Part shown: positions 24,790 through 34,546 of the stretch, piece by piece
Layout: the number at the start of each line of letters is the position of its first letter
Position numbering within the stretch: position 1 is the stretch's first letter
NCBI GenBank assembly: GCA_035265935.1
Contig: DATFOC010000043.1
Coordinates: 1 to 61,370 of the forward strand
Length of the DNA stretch: 61,370 nucleotides
Source: JACDAN01 sp035265935
Lineage (GTDB): Bacteria > Actinomycetota > Thermoleophilia > Gaiellales > Gaiellaceae
Direction: 5' to 3'
Program-made: the position numbers and the translations under genes
Notes under the pieces: generated by a model
The model's input: the letters and a program-made list of their open reading frames with translations, nothing else
What the model was told of the DNA's origin: nothing
The model's database searches: none

Positions 24790-24835
24790 TGCATACCTCC
24801 TCGTCTGTTGACTGGTTCGCCCGGCCGTTCGGGCA

Positions 24836-25843
24836 TCAGTACCGCGCCTCCGGGCGCTGCAGCAGGACGGCACCGAGGACGATCAAGCCCTTCGTCACCT
24901 GCTGGATCTCTGTGGACATGTTGAGCTGCGTCATCAGGCTGAAGATCAGCGCGAACGTGAGGACACCGAGGAACGTGCCGACGATTGACGCCCGCCCGCC
25001 GGCGAGGCTCGTCCCGCCGATCACCACTGCACCGATCGCGTCGAGCTCGTAGAGGTTTCCGCTCACCGGCGAGGCGCTCCCCAGTCGCGCGCAGAGCAGG
25101 ACGGTGGAGATGCCGGCGAGGAACCCCGAGAGCACGTACACGCTGAAGATGATCCGCCGGACCGGGACGCCGGCAATCCGGGCGGCTTCCCGATTGCCGC
25201 CGACCGCGATCACGTAGCGGCCGTAGCGGGTTCGGTTGAGGACGACCCACCCGAGGATCGCGATCGCCAGGAACACGAAGACCGAGACCGGGATCCCGAA
25301 GATCCGTCCGACGCCGAACCACAGCAGCGAGAAGGGCCGCGGGTCCCCGAACGAGCCCCCGTTCAGGTCGAGCAGGCTGACCGGCAGCTTGTCGTTCAGT
25401 AACAGGGCCAGCCCCCTGGCGATGGAGAACATCGCGAGTGTCGCGATGAACGGCACGACCCGTCCGTACGCAATGGCGGTCGCGTTGCACGTGCCGAGAA
25501 AGGTGGCGAACAGGATCGCCGCGAGGATGAACACGAGGCTGCTCGTGCCGTCGGTCCCGACCATGATTCCGCCGAAAACCCCCGCCGCGGCGACCATCGA
25601 CCCGACCGAGAGGTCGATCCCGGCCGTGGCGATCACGAACGTCATGCCGATCGCCAGCACGCCGACAACGCTCGACTGGGTCAGCATGTTGCGGATGTTG
25701 TCCCAGGTTGGAAACGTGTCCGGCTTCAGGATCGCGCCGGCGACGAACAGGAGCACGACGACGATCGCCAGGGCGTACTCCTGGAACTCGAGAGTCTTGG
25801 CGCGGCCGAGTGCGCCGCGCCAGGTCTGGGCAGTGTCCGTCAT
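24836..25843 (-). CDS. Sugar ABC transporter permease (RbsC/XylH type)
   Basis: A 335-residue membrane protein with about ten hydrophobic helices, of the branched-chain/monosaccharide permease family. GIDLSVGSMVAAAGV (about residues 77-91) and GGTSLAGGRASIVGTFLG near the C-terminus are family signatures. The ATG at 25843 overlaps the ATPase stop as ATGA. The much longer open frame upstream is a shadow of the ATPase gene. Confidence 0.92.
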   Translation of the reverse strand: MTDTAQTWRGALGRAKTLEFQEYALAIVVVLLFVAGAILKPDTFPTWDNIRNMLTQSSVVGVLAIGMTFVIATAGIDLSVGSMVAAAGVFGGIMVGTDGTSSLVFILAAILFATFLGTCNATAIAYGRVVPFIATLAMFSIARGLALLLNDKLPVSLLDLNGGSFGDPRPFSLLWFGVGRIFGIPVSVFVFLAIAILGWVVLNRTRYGRYVIAVGGNREAARIAGVPVRRIIFSVYVLSGFLAGISTVLLCARLGSASPVSGNLYELDAIGAVVIGGTSLAGGRASIVGTFLGVLTFALIFSLMTQLNMSTEIQQVTKGLIVLGAVLLQRPEARY

Positions 25844-27354
25844 ACGACCTCCTCGACGAGATCGGGGGCATCGGTGGGAGCGACCGCGTGGCGTAGGAGG
25901 GCTCGCTCGGTCGCGTCCTTGCCGTCGACCTCGGCGACGATCTCGCCTTCGCGCATGACGAGGACGCGTGTGCAGATGTGTGCGAGCTCTTCCAGCTCCG
26001 AGGAGACGACGAGCACACCCAGCCCCGAGGCGGCGAGCTCGCTGATGATCCGGTAGATCTCCGCCTTCGTCGCGACGTCGACCCCTCGCGTCGGCTCGTC
26101 CAGGAGCAGCACGCGACACTGGCGAAGGAGCCAGCGGGCGAGCACCACCTTCTGCTGGTTGCCACCGGAGAGCAGTCGGACCACGCGGTCCGGGTCGTCC
26201 GGCACGGTCTTCAGCGCTCGCAGCTCCTTTCGGGCGGTCTCGCGCTCCTTCTTGATGTCGAGCAGGACGCGGGAGAAGCGACCGAGGTCGGCGATCGTGA
26301 CGTTCTTCGTCTCGCTCCAGTCGAGGACGAGTGCCTGCGACTTGCGATCCTCTGGAGCAAGACCGAGGCCGCGGCGAATGGCCGCCCGCGGGTGGCCGGC
26401 TTTCAGCGGCTTGCCCTCGAGGACGATCTCGCCGTCGTCCAGCGGGTCGAGGCCGTAGATCAGACGGAGGAGCTCCGTTCGGCCGGAGCCGACGAGGCCG
26501 CCGAGCCCGACGACCTCGCCGGCCCTGACCTGCAGGCTCACGCCGCGCACGGCAGGGAGCCGTCTCGCGTCGCGAACCTGGAGCAGCACCCGATCGGTTC
26601 CGACTGGGCGGTCCGGGTACAGCTGCTCGACCTTGCGTCCGACCATGAGCTCGACAAGCCGGTCGGTCGGCGTCGTCGCCGGGATCCCGGTCGCTGCCGT
26701 ACGACCGTCCGCGAGCACCGTCACGCGGTCGCCGATACGGCGGATCTCGTCGAGCCGGTGGGAGATGTAGACAACGCCGACGCCCTCCGCGGTAAGCCGG
26801 CGAACAACCTCGAATAGCGTGCTGATCTCGCCTTCGTCGAGGATCGCTGACGGCTCGTCCATGATCAGGAGCCGCACGTCGCCGGAGAGCGCTCGTGCGA
26901 TCGAGACGATCTGCTGTGCGGCAGGACGCAACTTCCCCACCTTGGCCCGGACCGGAATGGACTCGTGTCCGAGCCGGGCCAGCAGCGCCTCGGACGCCCG
27001 GTACATCTTGTCGAGGTCGAGCAGAGGCCAGTGGCGAGGCTCGTGGGCCAGGAAGATGCTCTCGGCAACGCTCAGGTCCGGCACCAGGTCGAGCTCCTGG
27101 TAGATCGTCGCGACTCCGCGTTTCAGGGACCCGGCCGGGTCGCCCTGCGGGAGCGGCTCGCCCATGAAGAGGATCTCGCCGGCGGTGGGCTCGATCGCAC
27201 CCGAGACGCACTTGATCAGCGTCGACTTGCCGGCGCCGTTCGGGCCGAGCAGGCAGTGCACCTCGCCCTCGACGACGTCGAGGTCGACGCCTTGGAGCGC
27301 CTTGACTCCGGGGAACTCCTTGACGAGGTTCCGGACCTCGAGGATGGCGGTCAC
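25840..27354 (-). CDS. Sugar ABC transporter ATPase with two nucleotide-binding domains
   Basis: A 504-residue RbsA/XylG-type protein with two ABC domains. Domain 1 has Walker A GPNGAGKST (about residues 37-45) and Walker B IMDEPSAILDE. Domain 2 has a Walker A-like GGLVGSGRTE loop, the signature LSGGNQQK and Walker B LLDEPTRGVDV. Degenerate Walker A in domain 2 is usual for this family. The GTG at 27354 overlaps the isomerase stop. It energises uptake through the adjacent permease. Confidence 0.93.
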   Translation of the reverse strand: MTAILEVRNLVKEFPGVKALQGVDLDVVEGEVHCLLGPNGAGKSTLIKCVSGAIEPTAGEILFMGEPLPQGDPAGSLKRGVATIYQELDLVPDLSVAESIFLAHEPRHWPLLDLDKMYRASEALLARLGHESIPVRAKVGKLRPAAQQIVSIARALSGDVRLLIMDEPSAILDEGEISTLFEVVRRLTAEGVGVVYISHRLDEIRRIGDRVTVLADGRTAATGIPATTPTDRLVELMVGRKVEQLYPDRPVGTDRVLLQVRDARRLPAVRGVSLQVRAGEVVGLGGLVGSGRTELLRLIYGLDPLDDGEIVLEGKPLKAGHPRAAIRRGLGLAPEDRKSQALVLDWSETKNVTIADLGRFSRVLLDIKKERETARKELRALKTVPDDPDRVVRLLSGGNQQKVVLARWLLRQCRVLLLDEPTRGVDVATKAEIYRIISELAASGLGVLVVSSELEELAHICTRVLVMREGEIVAEVDGKDATERALLRHAVAPTDAPDLVEEVV

Positions 27355-28274
27355 TGGACCACTAGCCCGCGGAGATTGTTGTGGGCGATCCGGAGACCGG
27401 CTTCGATCAATTCGGGCGAGCCGCCCCAGACCGGATCCTCGTGCTCGACGGAGAGGACGCCGTCGAACCCGCCCTCGTAGAGGGTGTCGACGTAGCGCGG
27501 AAAGTCCACCTCGCCGAGGCCGGGAATCCGGTACCGCCACCAGCCCATGTCCCACGGATCTTCCTCGCGCGTCGATGTCCGGCCGAAGAACCCGTAGCGG
27601 TTGCGCTGAGCCGGGAAGGTCTCGGCGTCCTTGGCATGCGCGTGGGCGACATGGTCGACGTAGGGCCGCAGCGCGTCGACCGGGTCGATTCCGAGCCAGA
27701 GGAGGTGCGACGGGTCGAAGTTCAGGTGGAGCCCGAGCGCGAACATCCATTCCCAGAGCTCGGGCGAGTACGCCAGGTTGCCCGGGTAGCCGTCCGGGTG
27801 CCAGCCCTCCATCACGCAGTTCTCGATCATCAGCCGCACTCCGCGCTCGCCCGCGTAGTCGACGAGCGGTGAAAAGGCGCGCTCGGCCTCGCTGAGGTTC
27901 TCCGAGACGCTGCGACCCGGATCACGGCCGATGAACGTCCCGACCGGAACCCTGCCCAGCGCGGCCGCCGCGTCGATGCACGCGCGCAGATGCGCGTGGT
28001 AGCCCTCGCGCTCCGCAGGGTCGGGCGCGAGGTTGTTGTCGTAGTACGCGAGCGCCGAGAGGACGAGCCCGTGCTCGTCGAGCGCTTGCCGAACGCGGTC
28101 GGCCTCGGCGTCGTCGAACGCGTCGGCCTTGACGTGGCTGGCCGTGAAGGGCCGGTCGCCCAGGTGAGGCCAGGCGGCGAGCTCCAGCGCCTCGTAGCCG
28201 TTGGCTGATGCCCACGCCGCGATGTCCTCGAGGCTGCGGTCCGGCATGCAGGAGGTCAGGAAGCCGAGCTTCAT
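27351..28274 (-). CDS. Sugar phosphate isomerase/epimerase family TIM-barrel protein
   Basis: A 307-residue AP-endonuclease-family-2/xylose-isomerase-like TIM barrel. Probable metal ligands are Glu in MIENCVMEGWH, Asp/His in NFDPSHLLW, His in AHAHAKD and Glu in VLSVEHEDP. Such proteins isomerise or epimerise sugars, inosose or keto-acids. Its position between a Gfo/Idh dehydrogenase and a sugar transporter is typical of inositol or rare-sugar catabolism. The exact substrate is not determinable. Confidence 0.88.
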   Translation of the reverse strand: MKLGFLTSCMPDRSLEDIAAWASANGYEALELAAWPHLGDRPFTASHVKADAFDDAEADRVRQALDEHGLVLSALAYYDNNLAPDPAEREGYHAHLRACIDAAAALGRVPVGTFIGRDPGRSVSENLSEAERAFSPLVDYAGERGVRLMIENCVMEGWHPDGYPGNLAYSPELWEWMFALGLHLNFDPSHLLWLGIDPVDALRPYVDHVAHAHAKDAETFPAQRNRYGFFGRTSTREEDPWDMGWWRYRIPGLGEVDFPRYVDTLYEGGFDGVLSVEHEDPVWGGSPELIEAGLRIAHNNLRGLVVQ

Positions 28275-29437
28275 GTCGCGACCGCACGCGAGTCGAGCGT
28301 CGGTTGCCGGCTGGCCCCGACGTCGACCCACCGCTCTTCGCGGGAGGACGTCAAGACCGCATCCGTGATGAGGGCCGCGCGTAGCCCGTCCGAGAACGTC
28401 GGCATTCCCTCTACGGTCGAGCCGCTGCGGACGCCCTCGTAGAAGTCGGCCACGAAGGCATCGAAACAGTCCGCGTACCCCTGTGGGTGACCGCCGGGAA
28501 GGAAGGCGAAGCGGGAGGCGGCCGGCGACAGCGTGGCGGGATCGCGGCGAAGGATCGTCAGGGTCTCGCGCCGGCCATGCCAGAGCTCCTCCGGATGCTC
28601 TTGGTCGAACGCGAGGGCCTCCTCTGCCCCGTCGAGCTCCATCCAGAGGCGGTTCTTCCGACCCGCCGAGACCTGGCTCACGACGACGGACCCAACTGCG
28701 CCGCCGTCCGTCTCGAACTGGACGACGGCGGCGTCCTCGGTCGTGACCGGACGCGCCTCGCCGCCGTCTCCGCCGGACGAGAACGCGTGGCGCCCTGCCT
28801 CACTGATCCGCTCTGGCACGGCGGTGAGCAGCCGCGCGGAAAGGCGCGCGATGCGATGACCGGAGACGAACTCGGCCAGGTCGCACCAGTGCGAGCCGAT
28901 GTCGGCGAACGCGCGCGACGCGCCGCCCAGCTGTTCGTCCACCCGCCAGTTGGAGTCGTCGGGCCGGAGAAGCCAGTCCTGGAGGTAGGTGCCGTGGAGA
29001 AGCCGCACCGAACCGGTCTGGCCGCTCGCGACCCGCTCACGGGCCTCGCGTACCGTCGGGTAGTAGCGGTAGACGAAGGGCACCGCTGCGTGACGTCCCG
29101 ACTCGGCCGCGGCATCGACGAGGCGCTGCGCGCCGGAGAGGTCGAGCGCCAGCGGCTTCTCGCAGATCACGTGCTTTCCCGTCGCGAGCGCTGTCTCGGC
29201 GAGCGGCAGGTGGAGATGGTTCGGGGTGCAGACGTGCACGACGTCGACGTCTGGATCGCGCACGAGGTCCTCGGCCGAGTCGAACGCGCGATCCGCGCCG
29301 AGCGCGGTGGCAGCAGCCCGGGCAGACTCCGGCGACGAGGCAGCCACACCAACCAGGTGGGCCCCGGCGAGAAGGGCCGAACGAGCGTGGATTCGCCCGA
29401 TGAACCCGGCCCCCGCGATCGCCGCCTGGACTGGCAT
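28271..29437 (-). CDS. Gfo/Idh/MocA family NAD(P)-dependent dehydrogenase
   Basis: A 388-residue sugar or cyclitol dehydrogenase. Its N-terminal Rossmann fold begins IAGAGFIGRIHAR, and EKPLALD (about residues 95-101) carries the catalytic lysine. The C-terminal Gfo/Idh domain follows. It is the first gene of the carbohydrate operon. ATG at 29437 lies 9 bases beyond a good promoter; the open frame continues upstream past the promoter, so the ATG start is preferred. Confidence 0.92.
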   Translation of the reverse strand: MPVQAAIAGAGFIGRIHARSALLAGAHLVGVAASSPESARAAATALGADRAFDSAEDLVRDPDVDVVHVCTPNHLHLPLAETALATGKHVICEKPLALDLSGAQRLVDAAAESGRHAAVPFVYRYYPTVREARERVASGQTGSVRLLHGTYLQDWLLRPDDSNWRVDEQLGGASRAFADIGSHWCDLAEFVSGHRIARLSARLLTAVPERISEAGRHAFSSGGDGGEARPVTTEDAAVVQFETDGGAVGSVVVSQVSAGRKNRLWMELDGAEEALAFDQEHPEELWHGRRETLTILRRDPATLSPAASRFAFLPGGHPQGYADCFDAFVADFYEGVRSGSTVEGMPTFSDGLRAALITDAVLTSSREERWVDVGASRQPTLDSRAVAT

Positions 29438-29446
29438 CGGCGCTGA

Positions 29447-29521
29447 ACCTAAACAGTACTTAGTCCAACTGTCAAGCAAAAGCTGCCTTACTTCGTCCAA
29501 ACCGTGCTTTACTTTTCTCGG
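29447..29521. promoter_or_regulatory. Divergent promoter with three repeated operator boxes
   Basis: The minus-strand promoter reads TTGACA (29470-29475), 17 bases, TTAGGT (29447-29452). Within its spacer is TACTTAGTCCAA (29457-29468, plus-strand reading). A near-identical TACTTCGTCCAA lies at 29489-29500, 32 bp on, and a weaker TACTTTTCTCGG at 29510-29521, 21 bp further, just before the ROK gene start. Spacing near whole helical turns and position suggest binding sites for the adjacent ROK repressor. Confidence 0.6.
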
Positions 29522-29526
29522 ACGTC

Positions 29527-30717
29527 GTGACGAACTCGCTGCCGACCCAGGCCTCCCCGACGAGTGCGGGCGCGCTCTTACGCTTGATCCGCGAGGAGGT
29601 TGCAGTTACGCGAGCCGATCTGGCACGAGCGACAGGGCTCGCCCGCTCGACCGTGGCGCAACGGGTCGACGCGCTCCTGGAGCAAGGGCTCGTCTACGAG
29701 GCCGGAGGAAGCCCATCCACCGGAGGTCGTCCCGCGACCGTGCTCGCGTTCAACCGCGATGCCGGCGTCGTCCTCGTCGCCGACCTCGGCGCCACGCATG
29801 CGCGGGTGGCCGCGAGCGATCTCGTCGGCACGCCGCTGGCCGAGCGCGCATCCGACCTGGACATCGCCCTCGGGCCGGAGCCCGCGCTTACCTGGGTAGC
29901 CGAGCGCTTTGCCGAGCTGCTCGACGAGGTCGGGCGGTCGGGCAGCGACGTGCGCGGGATCGGAGTGGGCGTGCCGGGCCCCGTCGAGTTCGACAGCGGC
30001 CGGCCGGTCAATCCGCCGATCATGCCCGGCTGGGACGACTTCCCGATCCCTGAGTGGTTCGCCGGCCGCTACAGCGCCCCGGTCCTTGTCGACAACGACG
30101 TCAACATCATGGCCCGCGGCGAGCACCGGATGCACTGGCCCGACACCGAGCACCTGCTCCTGATCAAGGTGGGCACGGGCATCGGCTGCGGCATCGTGGC
30201 CGACGGCCACATCCATCGCGGTGCCCGGGGTGCCGCCGGCGACATCGGCCACATCCGGGCCACGAGCAGGGAAGACGTCATCTGCCGCTGCGGGAACATC
30301 GGCTGCCTGGAGGCGATCGCAGGCGGCCAGGCGCTCGCACAGAGGCTCGCCGAGGCGGGCGAGGACGCGTCTCAGAGCCGCGACGTTCTCCGCCTCGTCC
30401 AGAGCGGCCACGGGGGCGCGATCCGGATGGTGCGTGACGCCGGGCGAACCCTCGGCGAGGTGCTGGCCGGAACGGTGAACTTCTTCAACCCCGCAGTGAT
30501 CGTCATCGGGGGAGACATCGCGGAGGCTCACGCCCAGCTCCTCGCAGGTGTTCGCGAGGGGATCTTCAGCCGCTCGCTGCCCCTGGCGACGCGCGACCTC
30601 CGGATCGTTCCGTGCCGCCTGGGCGACCGAGCGGGCGTGATCGGCGCTGCGATCATGGTGATCGAGCACGTCTTGTCGCCCGATGCCGTGGACCGCTCGC
30701 TCCAACCCGCCGCCTGA
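29527..30717 (+). CDS. ROK family transcriptional repressor
   Basis: A 396-residue NagC/XylR-type regulator. A winged helix-turn-helix occupies about residues 12-70 (VTRADLARATGLARSTVAQRVDALL). The ROK domain follows, with the sugar-binding GTGIGCGIV and the zinc motif CRCGNIGCLE (about residue 255-264). It is transcribed divergently from the Gfo/Idh-ABC operon and should control it, releasing DNA when the sugar is bound. Start is GTG at 29527. Confidence 0.92.
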   Translation: MTNSLPTQASPTSAGALLRLIREEVAVTRADLARATGLARSTVAQRVDALLEQGLVYEAGGSPSTGGRPATVLAFNRDAGVVLVADLGATHARVAASDLVGTPLAERASDLDIALGPEPALTWVAERFAELLDEVGRSGSDVRGIGVGVPGPVEFDSGRPVNPPIMPGWDDFPIPEWFAGRYSAPVLVDNDVNIMARGEHRMHWPDTEHLLLIKVGTGIGCGIVADGHIHRGARGAAGDIGHIRATSREDVICRCGNIGCLEAIAGGQALAQRLAEAGEDASQSRDVLRLVQSGHGGAIRMVRDAGRTLGEVLAGTVNFFNPAVIVIGGDIAEAHAQLLAGVREGIFSRSLPLATRDLRIVPCRLGDRAGVIGAAIMVIEHVLSPDAVDRSLQPAA

Positions 30718-30723
30718 GGATCT

Positions 30724-32298
30724 TCAGGTCGAAGCCGCGGCGACCGGCAACTCTACGAAGAATGTCGAGCCCATGCCCTCGCCGGACTCGACCCAGATCC
30801 TTCCTCCCATACGACGAACCAGCTCGCGGCAGATGTAGAGACCGAGGCCGGTACCACCGACTGCGTTGATCATCTCCGGAACGCGGTAGAACTTCTCGAA
30901 GATTCGTTGCTGCTCGGACTGCGGAATACCGATCCCCTCGTCGCGAACGGCTATGCGAAGACCGTTTTCACGCGGCTCGAGGCGAACCTCTATCCGGCCG
31001 CTGCCCGGTGAGTACTTGATTGCGTTGCCCACGAGGTTCACGAGCACCTGCCGGAGCTTGTCGCGGTCCGTGGTCACGGGGGCAAGACTTCGTGGTGCTA
31101 CGAGTTCGAGCGAGAGTTCCGCAGGGGCATGCGCGCGCCCCGCCTCGATCGCCCTGCGTGCGAGTTCCGGGACGTCGACTTGCTCGCTCGCGAGAACCAG
31201 CCGGCCGGACTCGACCTGGCTCGTGAGCAGAATGTCGTTGACGAGGTGCGCAAGCCGCTCGGATTGGTCCGAGATGACGGACAGGAGGCGGCGGCGCAAG
31301 TCGTCGGGGAAAACGACGTCCTCGCGCGCGAGGGTCTGGGCGGCGCCGTGGACCGCTGCGATCGGAGTTCGGAGCTCATGGGAGACAGTGGCAATGAAAT
31401 CTGTCTTGAGCGTTTCCAACCGCCGCTCCTCCGTCCGATCGCGAAACGCGTAGACCGTTCCGTCGGCGAAGCTCACTCCGGCGACCGAGAGCCAGAGGTC
31501 CCGTTCTCCGATCTGGACATGAAGCGTTGTCGCAGGAACAGGGGACGCGGCCGGCGCACTCGCAATGGTGACGACCTCCGCAAGCGAATCCCAGCCGGGA
31601 AGCGCGTTCTCTACTGGACGGCCCAGCACTGCCTCGGCCGAGATACCGGTTATCGCCTCAGCGGCCGGGTTCCAGAGCTGAACTGTCCCGCTCGCGTCGA
31701 CGAGAAACACGCCGTCGGCGACGTAGCCGAGCACCAGAGCAGCCCGCCCCCGCTCCTCGGCTTCGCGTCGCGCCGCATGCTCGCGGGCGAAGAGGGCATC
31801 CCGCTCCTCCCCGAGGCGAATGCGTTCCAGCGCATGGCTGATGCTTTCCACCACGGCCTCGAGCAAGGCGACTTCCCCCTCGTCGAAGCGTTCGTCGTAG
31901 AGGCGTGCGACGCCGACCACGCCGCAATCGACCTTTCCAGCAAACGGCGCCAGGACGAGCTGACGGACCCCGATTGCGAGGGGATCGTCGTGGTGCAGAT
32001 GTATCTCCTCAGACCTCAGGGCTTGCGCACAGCTTTCGTCTTCGAGCAGTTCTGCGCGCTGGTCGGCCGTGAGACCGTAGGCGCCAACGAGCGTGCGAAC
32101 GCCTCCGGCGTGCGGTTCCGTCAGGACAAACGCGATCTCGGCTTCGAAGGCCTCACAGAGCTCGACGGTGAAAAGCTCGCCCAGCTCGGCTTCCGAAGCG
32201 GCGGTGTTGACAATCGTGACGATCTGCGCTCGCCGGGCCGCCTCGACGAAGCGCCGAAGCAGCTCGTCCCGGCCGTCAACCCGATGAACCGAATGCAA
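30724..32298 (-). CDS. GAF-PAS sensor histidine kinase
   Basis: About 524 residues with no transmembrane segment: a GAF-like domain (about residues 25-170), a coiled linker, a PAS domain (GYVADGVFLVDASG..., about 200-300), a HisKA dimerisation domain with the phospho-accepting His in VSHELRTPIAA, and an HATPase domain (NAIKYSPGSG, DEGIGIP, GGTGLGLYI). The start is uncertain. TTG at 32298 overlaps the FIST gene end by 23 bases. GTG at 32334 is also possible, and an AAGGAG lies between them. No response regulator is adjacent. Confidence 0.88.
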   Translation of the reverse strand: MHSVHRVDGRDELLRRFVEAARRAQIVTIVNTAASEAELGELFTVELCEAFEAEIAFVLTEPHAGGVRTLVGAYGLTADQRAELLEDESCAQALRSEEIHLHHDDPLAIGVRQLVLAPFAGKVDCGVVGVARLYDERFDEGEVALLEAVVESISHALERIRLGEERDALFAREHAARREAEERGRAALVLGYVADGVFLVDASGTVQLWNPAAEAITGISAEAVLGRPVENALPGWDSLAEVVTIASAPAASPVPATTLHVQIGERDLWLSVAGVSFADGTVYAFRDRTEERRLETLKTDFIATVSHELRTPIAAVHGAAQTLAREDVVFPDDLRRRLLSVISDQSERLAHLVNDILLTSQVESGRLVLASEQVDVPELARRAIEAGRAHAPAELSLELVAPRSLAPVTTDRDKLRQVLVNLVGNAIKYSPGSGRIEVRLEPRENGLRIAVRDEGIGIPQSEQQRIFEKFYRVPEMINAVGGTGLGLYICRELVRRMGGRIWVESGEGMGSTFFVELPVAAAST

Positions 32299-33451
32299 CG
32301 ACGACGAGGCTATAGTTGCGGTCTCCTTTCGCACCCCGGATCCGGCCGATCTCTCCGCGTGTGTAGGTACCTGCCATTGCGGGCGGAGGACGCCCGACTG
32401 ACGAGATAATCGACTCGACCTCGCGCGCGGCGAGCGGATTGCCGAACCGCGCGCTCCTTGCAGCACAGTCGAAGACGAGGACGGCCTCGGCAGGGCCGGA
32501 AAGGTGCGCGAGTGCTTCGTCCACTGCGTCCACGGCGCTGCGAACGATGGCTTCCGGCGTCTGCTCGCACACATCGACCGCCGCATTCGCCTCGATGCTC
32601 GTTGCGCAGACTAGACCGCCCCCGGGCGTTCGACCGCGCACATATCGTGGACGGACATCACCGCGGAGCTCCGGTTGTGCAAGCGGATGCGCCATCGCGA
32701 TCGCTTCGAAATCGTCGTCACTCAACGGGACGTCTCCCTTGCCAATCTTCTCGAGGTAGACAGCTTCGGCGGGCCGGCCGTCGAGTTGGAGCAAGATGCG
32801 GCCGTCCGAACGGGTGACGATCGACGGCGCGCCACGAGGCACACAGCCGTGGGAAATGCCGACACCGATCGGTTCCTGGCTGGCGATGGCGACGGCGACA
32901 ACGCTTCCCGACAACGGCTGGCCGTCGGCGAACTGGGCTCTCGTTTCGCCGCCGGCGGCTCCGCCCGCGAGCGGGATGCGCCCACCTGCGATTTCGTATG
33001 CCCCGTCGACGATCTCGGCTTGGTCGCCCGACTCGGAGTCGACGAAGAGCAGGACCGCGACATGACTTCCTTCGCGATCGACGTCGACCAGCGCCTCGGC
33101 GGCGGCAGTGCGCCCGGCCGCGCGCGGGTCGGCGGAAGTGGCGGTGCCGATTCCGACCGGAACCGAGGCGTCGAACGCGACCGCAGAGCACCCGCTCTCG
33201 ATGGCACCGCGGGGCGTAATGACGCCCGTCCCGGTCATTCCGGCGACGCGCGCTTCTCCCGCAGCCGCGTGAGCCTGCATCGCCGTCTCCTGAGGATCGA
33301 GGTCGCCGGTCGGGAAGATCAGGACGAGACCGGGGTCGCGCCCGAGACCTTCGACCGCTTCCTGAACGGCGTCGAATGTCGCGCGGACTCCGGTAGCGGC
33401 GCCTGCGCCGGCGAGACGGTCTCGCGTTCGGACGAGGTCGGGCGTGGCCAC
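32276..33451 (-). CDS. FIST domain sensory protein
   Basis: A 391-residue protein with FIST N- and C-domains, a fold proposed to sense small ligands such as amino acids in signalling proteins. Internal landmarks are GMTGTGVITPRGAIESG and a C-terminal CAARSARFGNP followed by GTYTRGEIGR. The GTG at 33451 is chosen over that at 33460 because GAGGGGAG then has a normal spacing. It overlaps the histidine kinase gene, so the two probably form one sensing unit. Confidence 0.85.
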   Translation of the reverse strand: MATPDLVRTRDRLAGAGAATGVRATFDAVQEAVEGLGRDPGLVLIFPTGDLDPQETAMQAHAAAGEARVAGMTGTGVITPRGAIESGCSAVAFDASVPVGIGTATSADPRAAGRTAAAEALVDVDREGSHVAVLLFVDSESGDQAEIVDGAYEIAGGRIPLAGGAAGGETRAQFADGQPLSGSVVAVAIASQEPIGVGISHGCVPRGAPSIVTRSDGRILLQLDGRPAEAVYLEKIGKGDVPLSDDDFEAIAMAHPLAQPELRGDVRPRYVRGRTPGGGLVCATSIEANAAVDVCEQTPEAIVRSAVDAVDEALAHLSGPAEAVLVFDCAARSARFGNPLAAREVESIISSVGRPPPAMAGTYTRGEIGRIRGAKGDRNYSLVVVAFGSSG

Positions 33452-33578
33452 AGAAAACACTCCCCTCTCTCTACGAGGCCCAGCGGGAAGTTTCTCCTAT
33501 CTCACTCCTTCACAAACCACCACCCCTAGCCCGGGTTAGTTTTTCTCCACGATCGGGGACAGCATCGCCAGGAAGCAG

Positions 33579-34496
33579 ATGCAGCTCCGATCAAGCCTGC
33601 GGCTTGCGCTTTTGGCGCTCGTACTCCTCGCGCTTGCGCGGCCGGTCACGGCCGTCGCCGAGGATGCGCCGTTCGTTGGCTGGAGCTCGCTCTTGCCCGG
33701 GCTCTCTCTTCCTTACGACGTCGACAGCCCGAACGACTGCATCGCCGGCCGGGTTCAGTGCGTCGACAAAGTCATCCGCGAGATGACCACGCGGTTCGAG
33801 CCGCTCGCATCATCCTGTGACCACGACGCGATCTTCGCCCTGACCTACCTGCGAGTGACCGAGGAGTACCGACGGACCGTCGAAACGCCCACGTTCTTCG
33901 ACGACACATCCTTCGTGAATCACGAGGACGTCCTCTTCGCGCGCTACTACTTCGCTGCCTACGACGCCTGGGCGGCGGGAAGGACTGCGTCTGTCCCGCC
34001 TGCGTGGCGAGTCGCGTTCGACGCAGCGCGAGATCGTGCCGTTTCCGCGAACGGCAATCTGCTCCTCGGCATCAACGCACACGTCCAGCGCGACCTCCCG
34101 TTCGTCCTTTACAGCGTCGGGCTCGTCAAGCCGGACGGCACCAGCCGGAAGCCGGACCACGATCGGGTGAATCAGATCCTCAACCGCGTGACGGATGACG
34201 TCATTGCGGAGGTCGCCCGCCGCTTCGACCCGACCATCGATGACACCAATCTGCCGACGGGCCTCGACGATCTCGTGCTCTTCCAGAGCATCGTGAGCTG
34301 GCGCGAGACCGCGTGGAGGCACGCAGAGCTACTTGCGCTCGCCCCGACGCCCGAGGCGCGCGACGCGGTCGCTCACGAGATCGAGGATTACGCCGAATCG
34401 CAGGCGCGCGCGATCCGGATGGCCACGCAGTACGTGCCACTCACGGGCGGGCGCGCGGCGCGCGACGCCTACTGCGCGACCCACTGGGCAAGCTAG
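33579..34496 (+). CDS. Secreted DUF5995 family protein
   Basis: A 305-residue protein with a Sec signal peptide (LLALVLLALARPVTAVAE, cleavage near residue 27) and a mature domain of the DUF5995 family, recognised from conserved stretches such as FARYYFAAYDAW, GINAHVQRDLPFVLY and DYAESQARAI. The function is unknown. The ATG has AGGAAG 6 bases upstream. It is divergent from the FIST-kinase operon. Confidence 0.8.
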   Translation: MQLRSSLRLALLALVLLALARPVTAVAEDAPFVGWSSLLPGLSLPYDVDSPNDCIAGRVQCVDKVIREMTTRFEPLASSCDHDAIFALTYLRVTEEYRRTVETPTFFDDTSFVNHEDVLFARYYFAAYDAWAAGRTASVPPAWRVAFDAARDRAVSANGNLLLGINAHVQRDLPFVLYSVGLVKPDGTSRKPDHDRVNQILNRVTDDVIAEVARRFDPTIDDTNLPTGLDDLVLFQSIVSWRETAWRHAELLALAPTPEARDAVAHEIEDYAESQARAIRMATQYVPLTGGRAARDAYCATHWAS

Positions 34497-34546
34497 GCAC
34501 AGCCGCGGCCTCAGCACCAAGCCAGGCATCAGTTCGCACCGAATCG

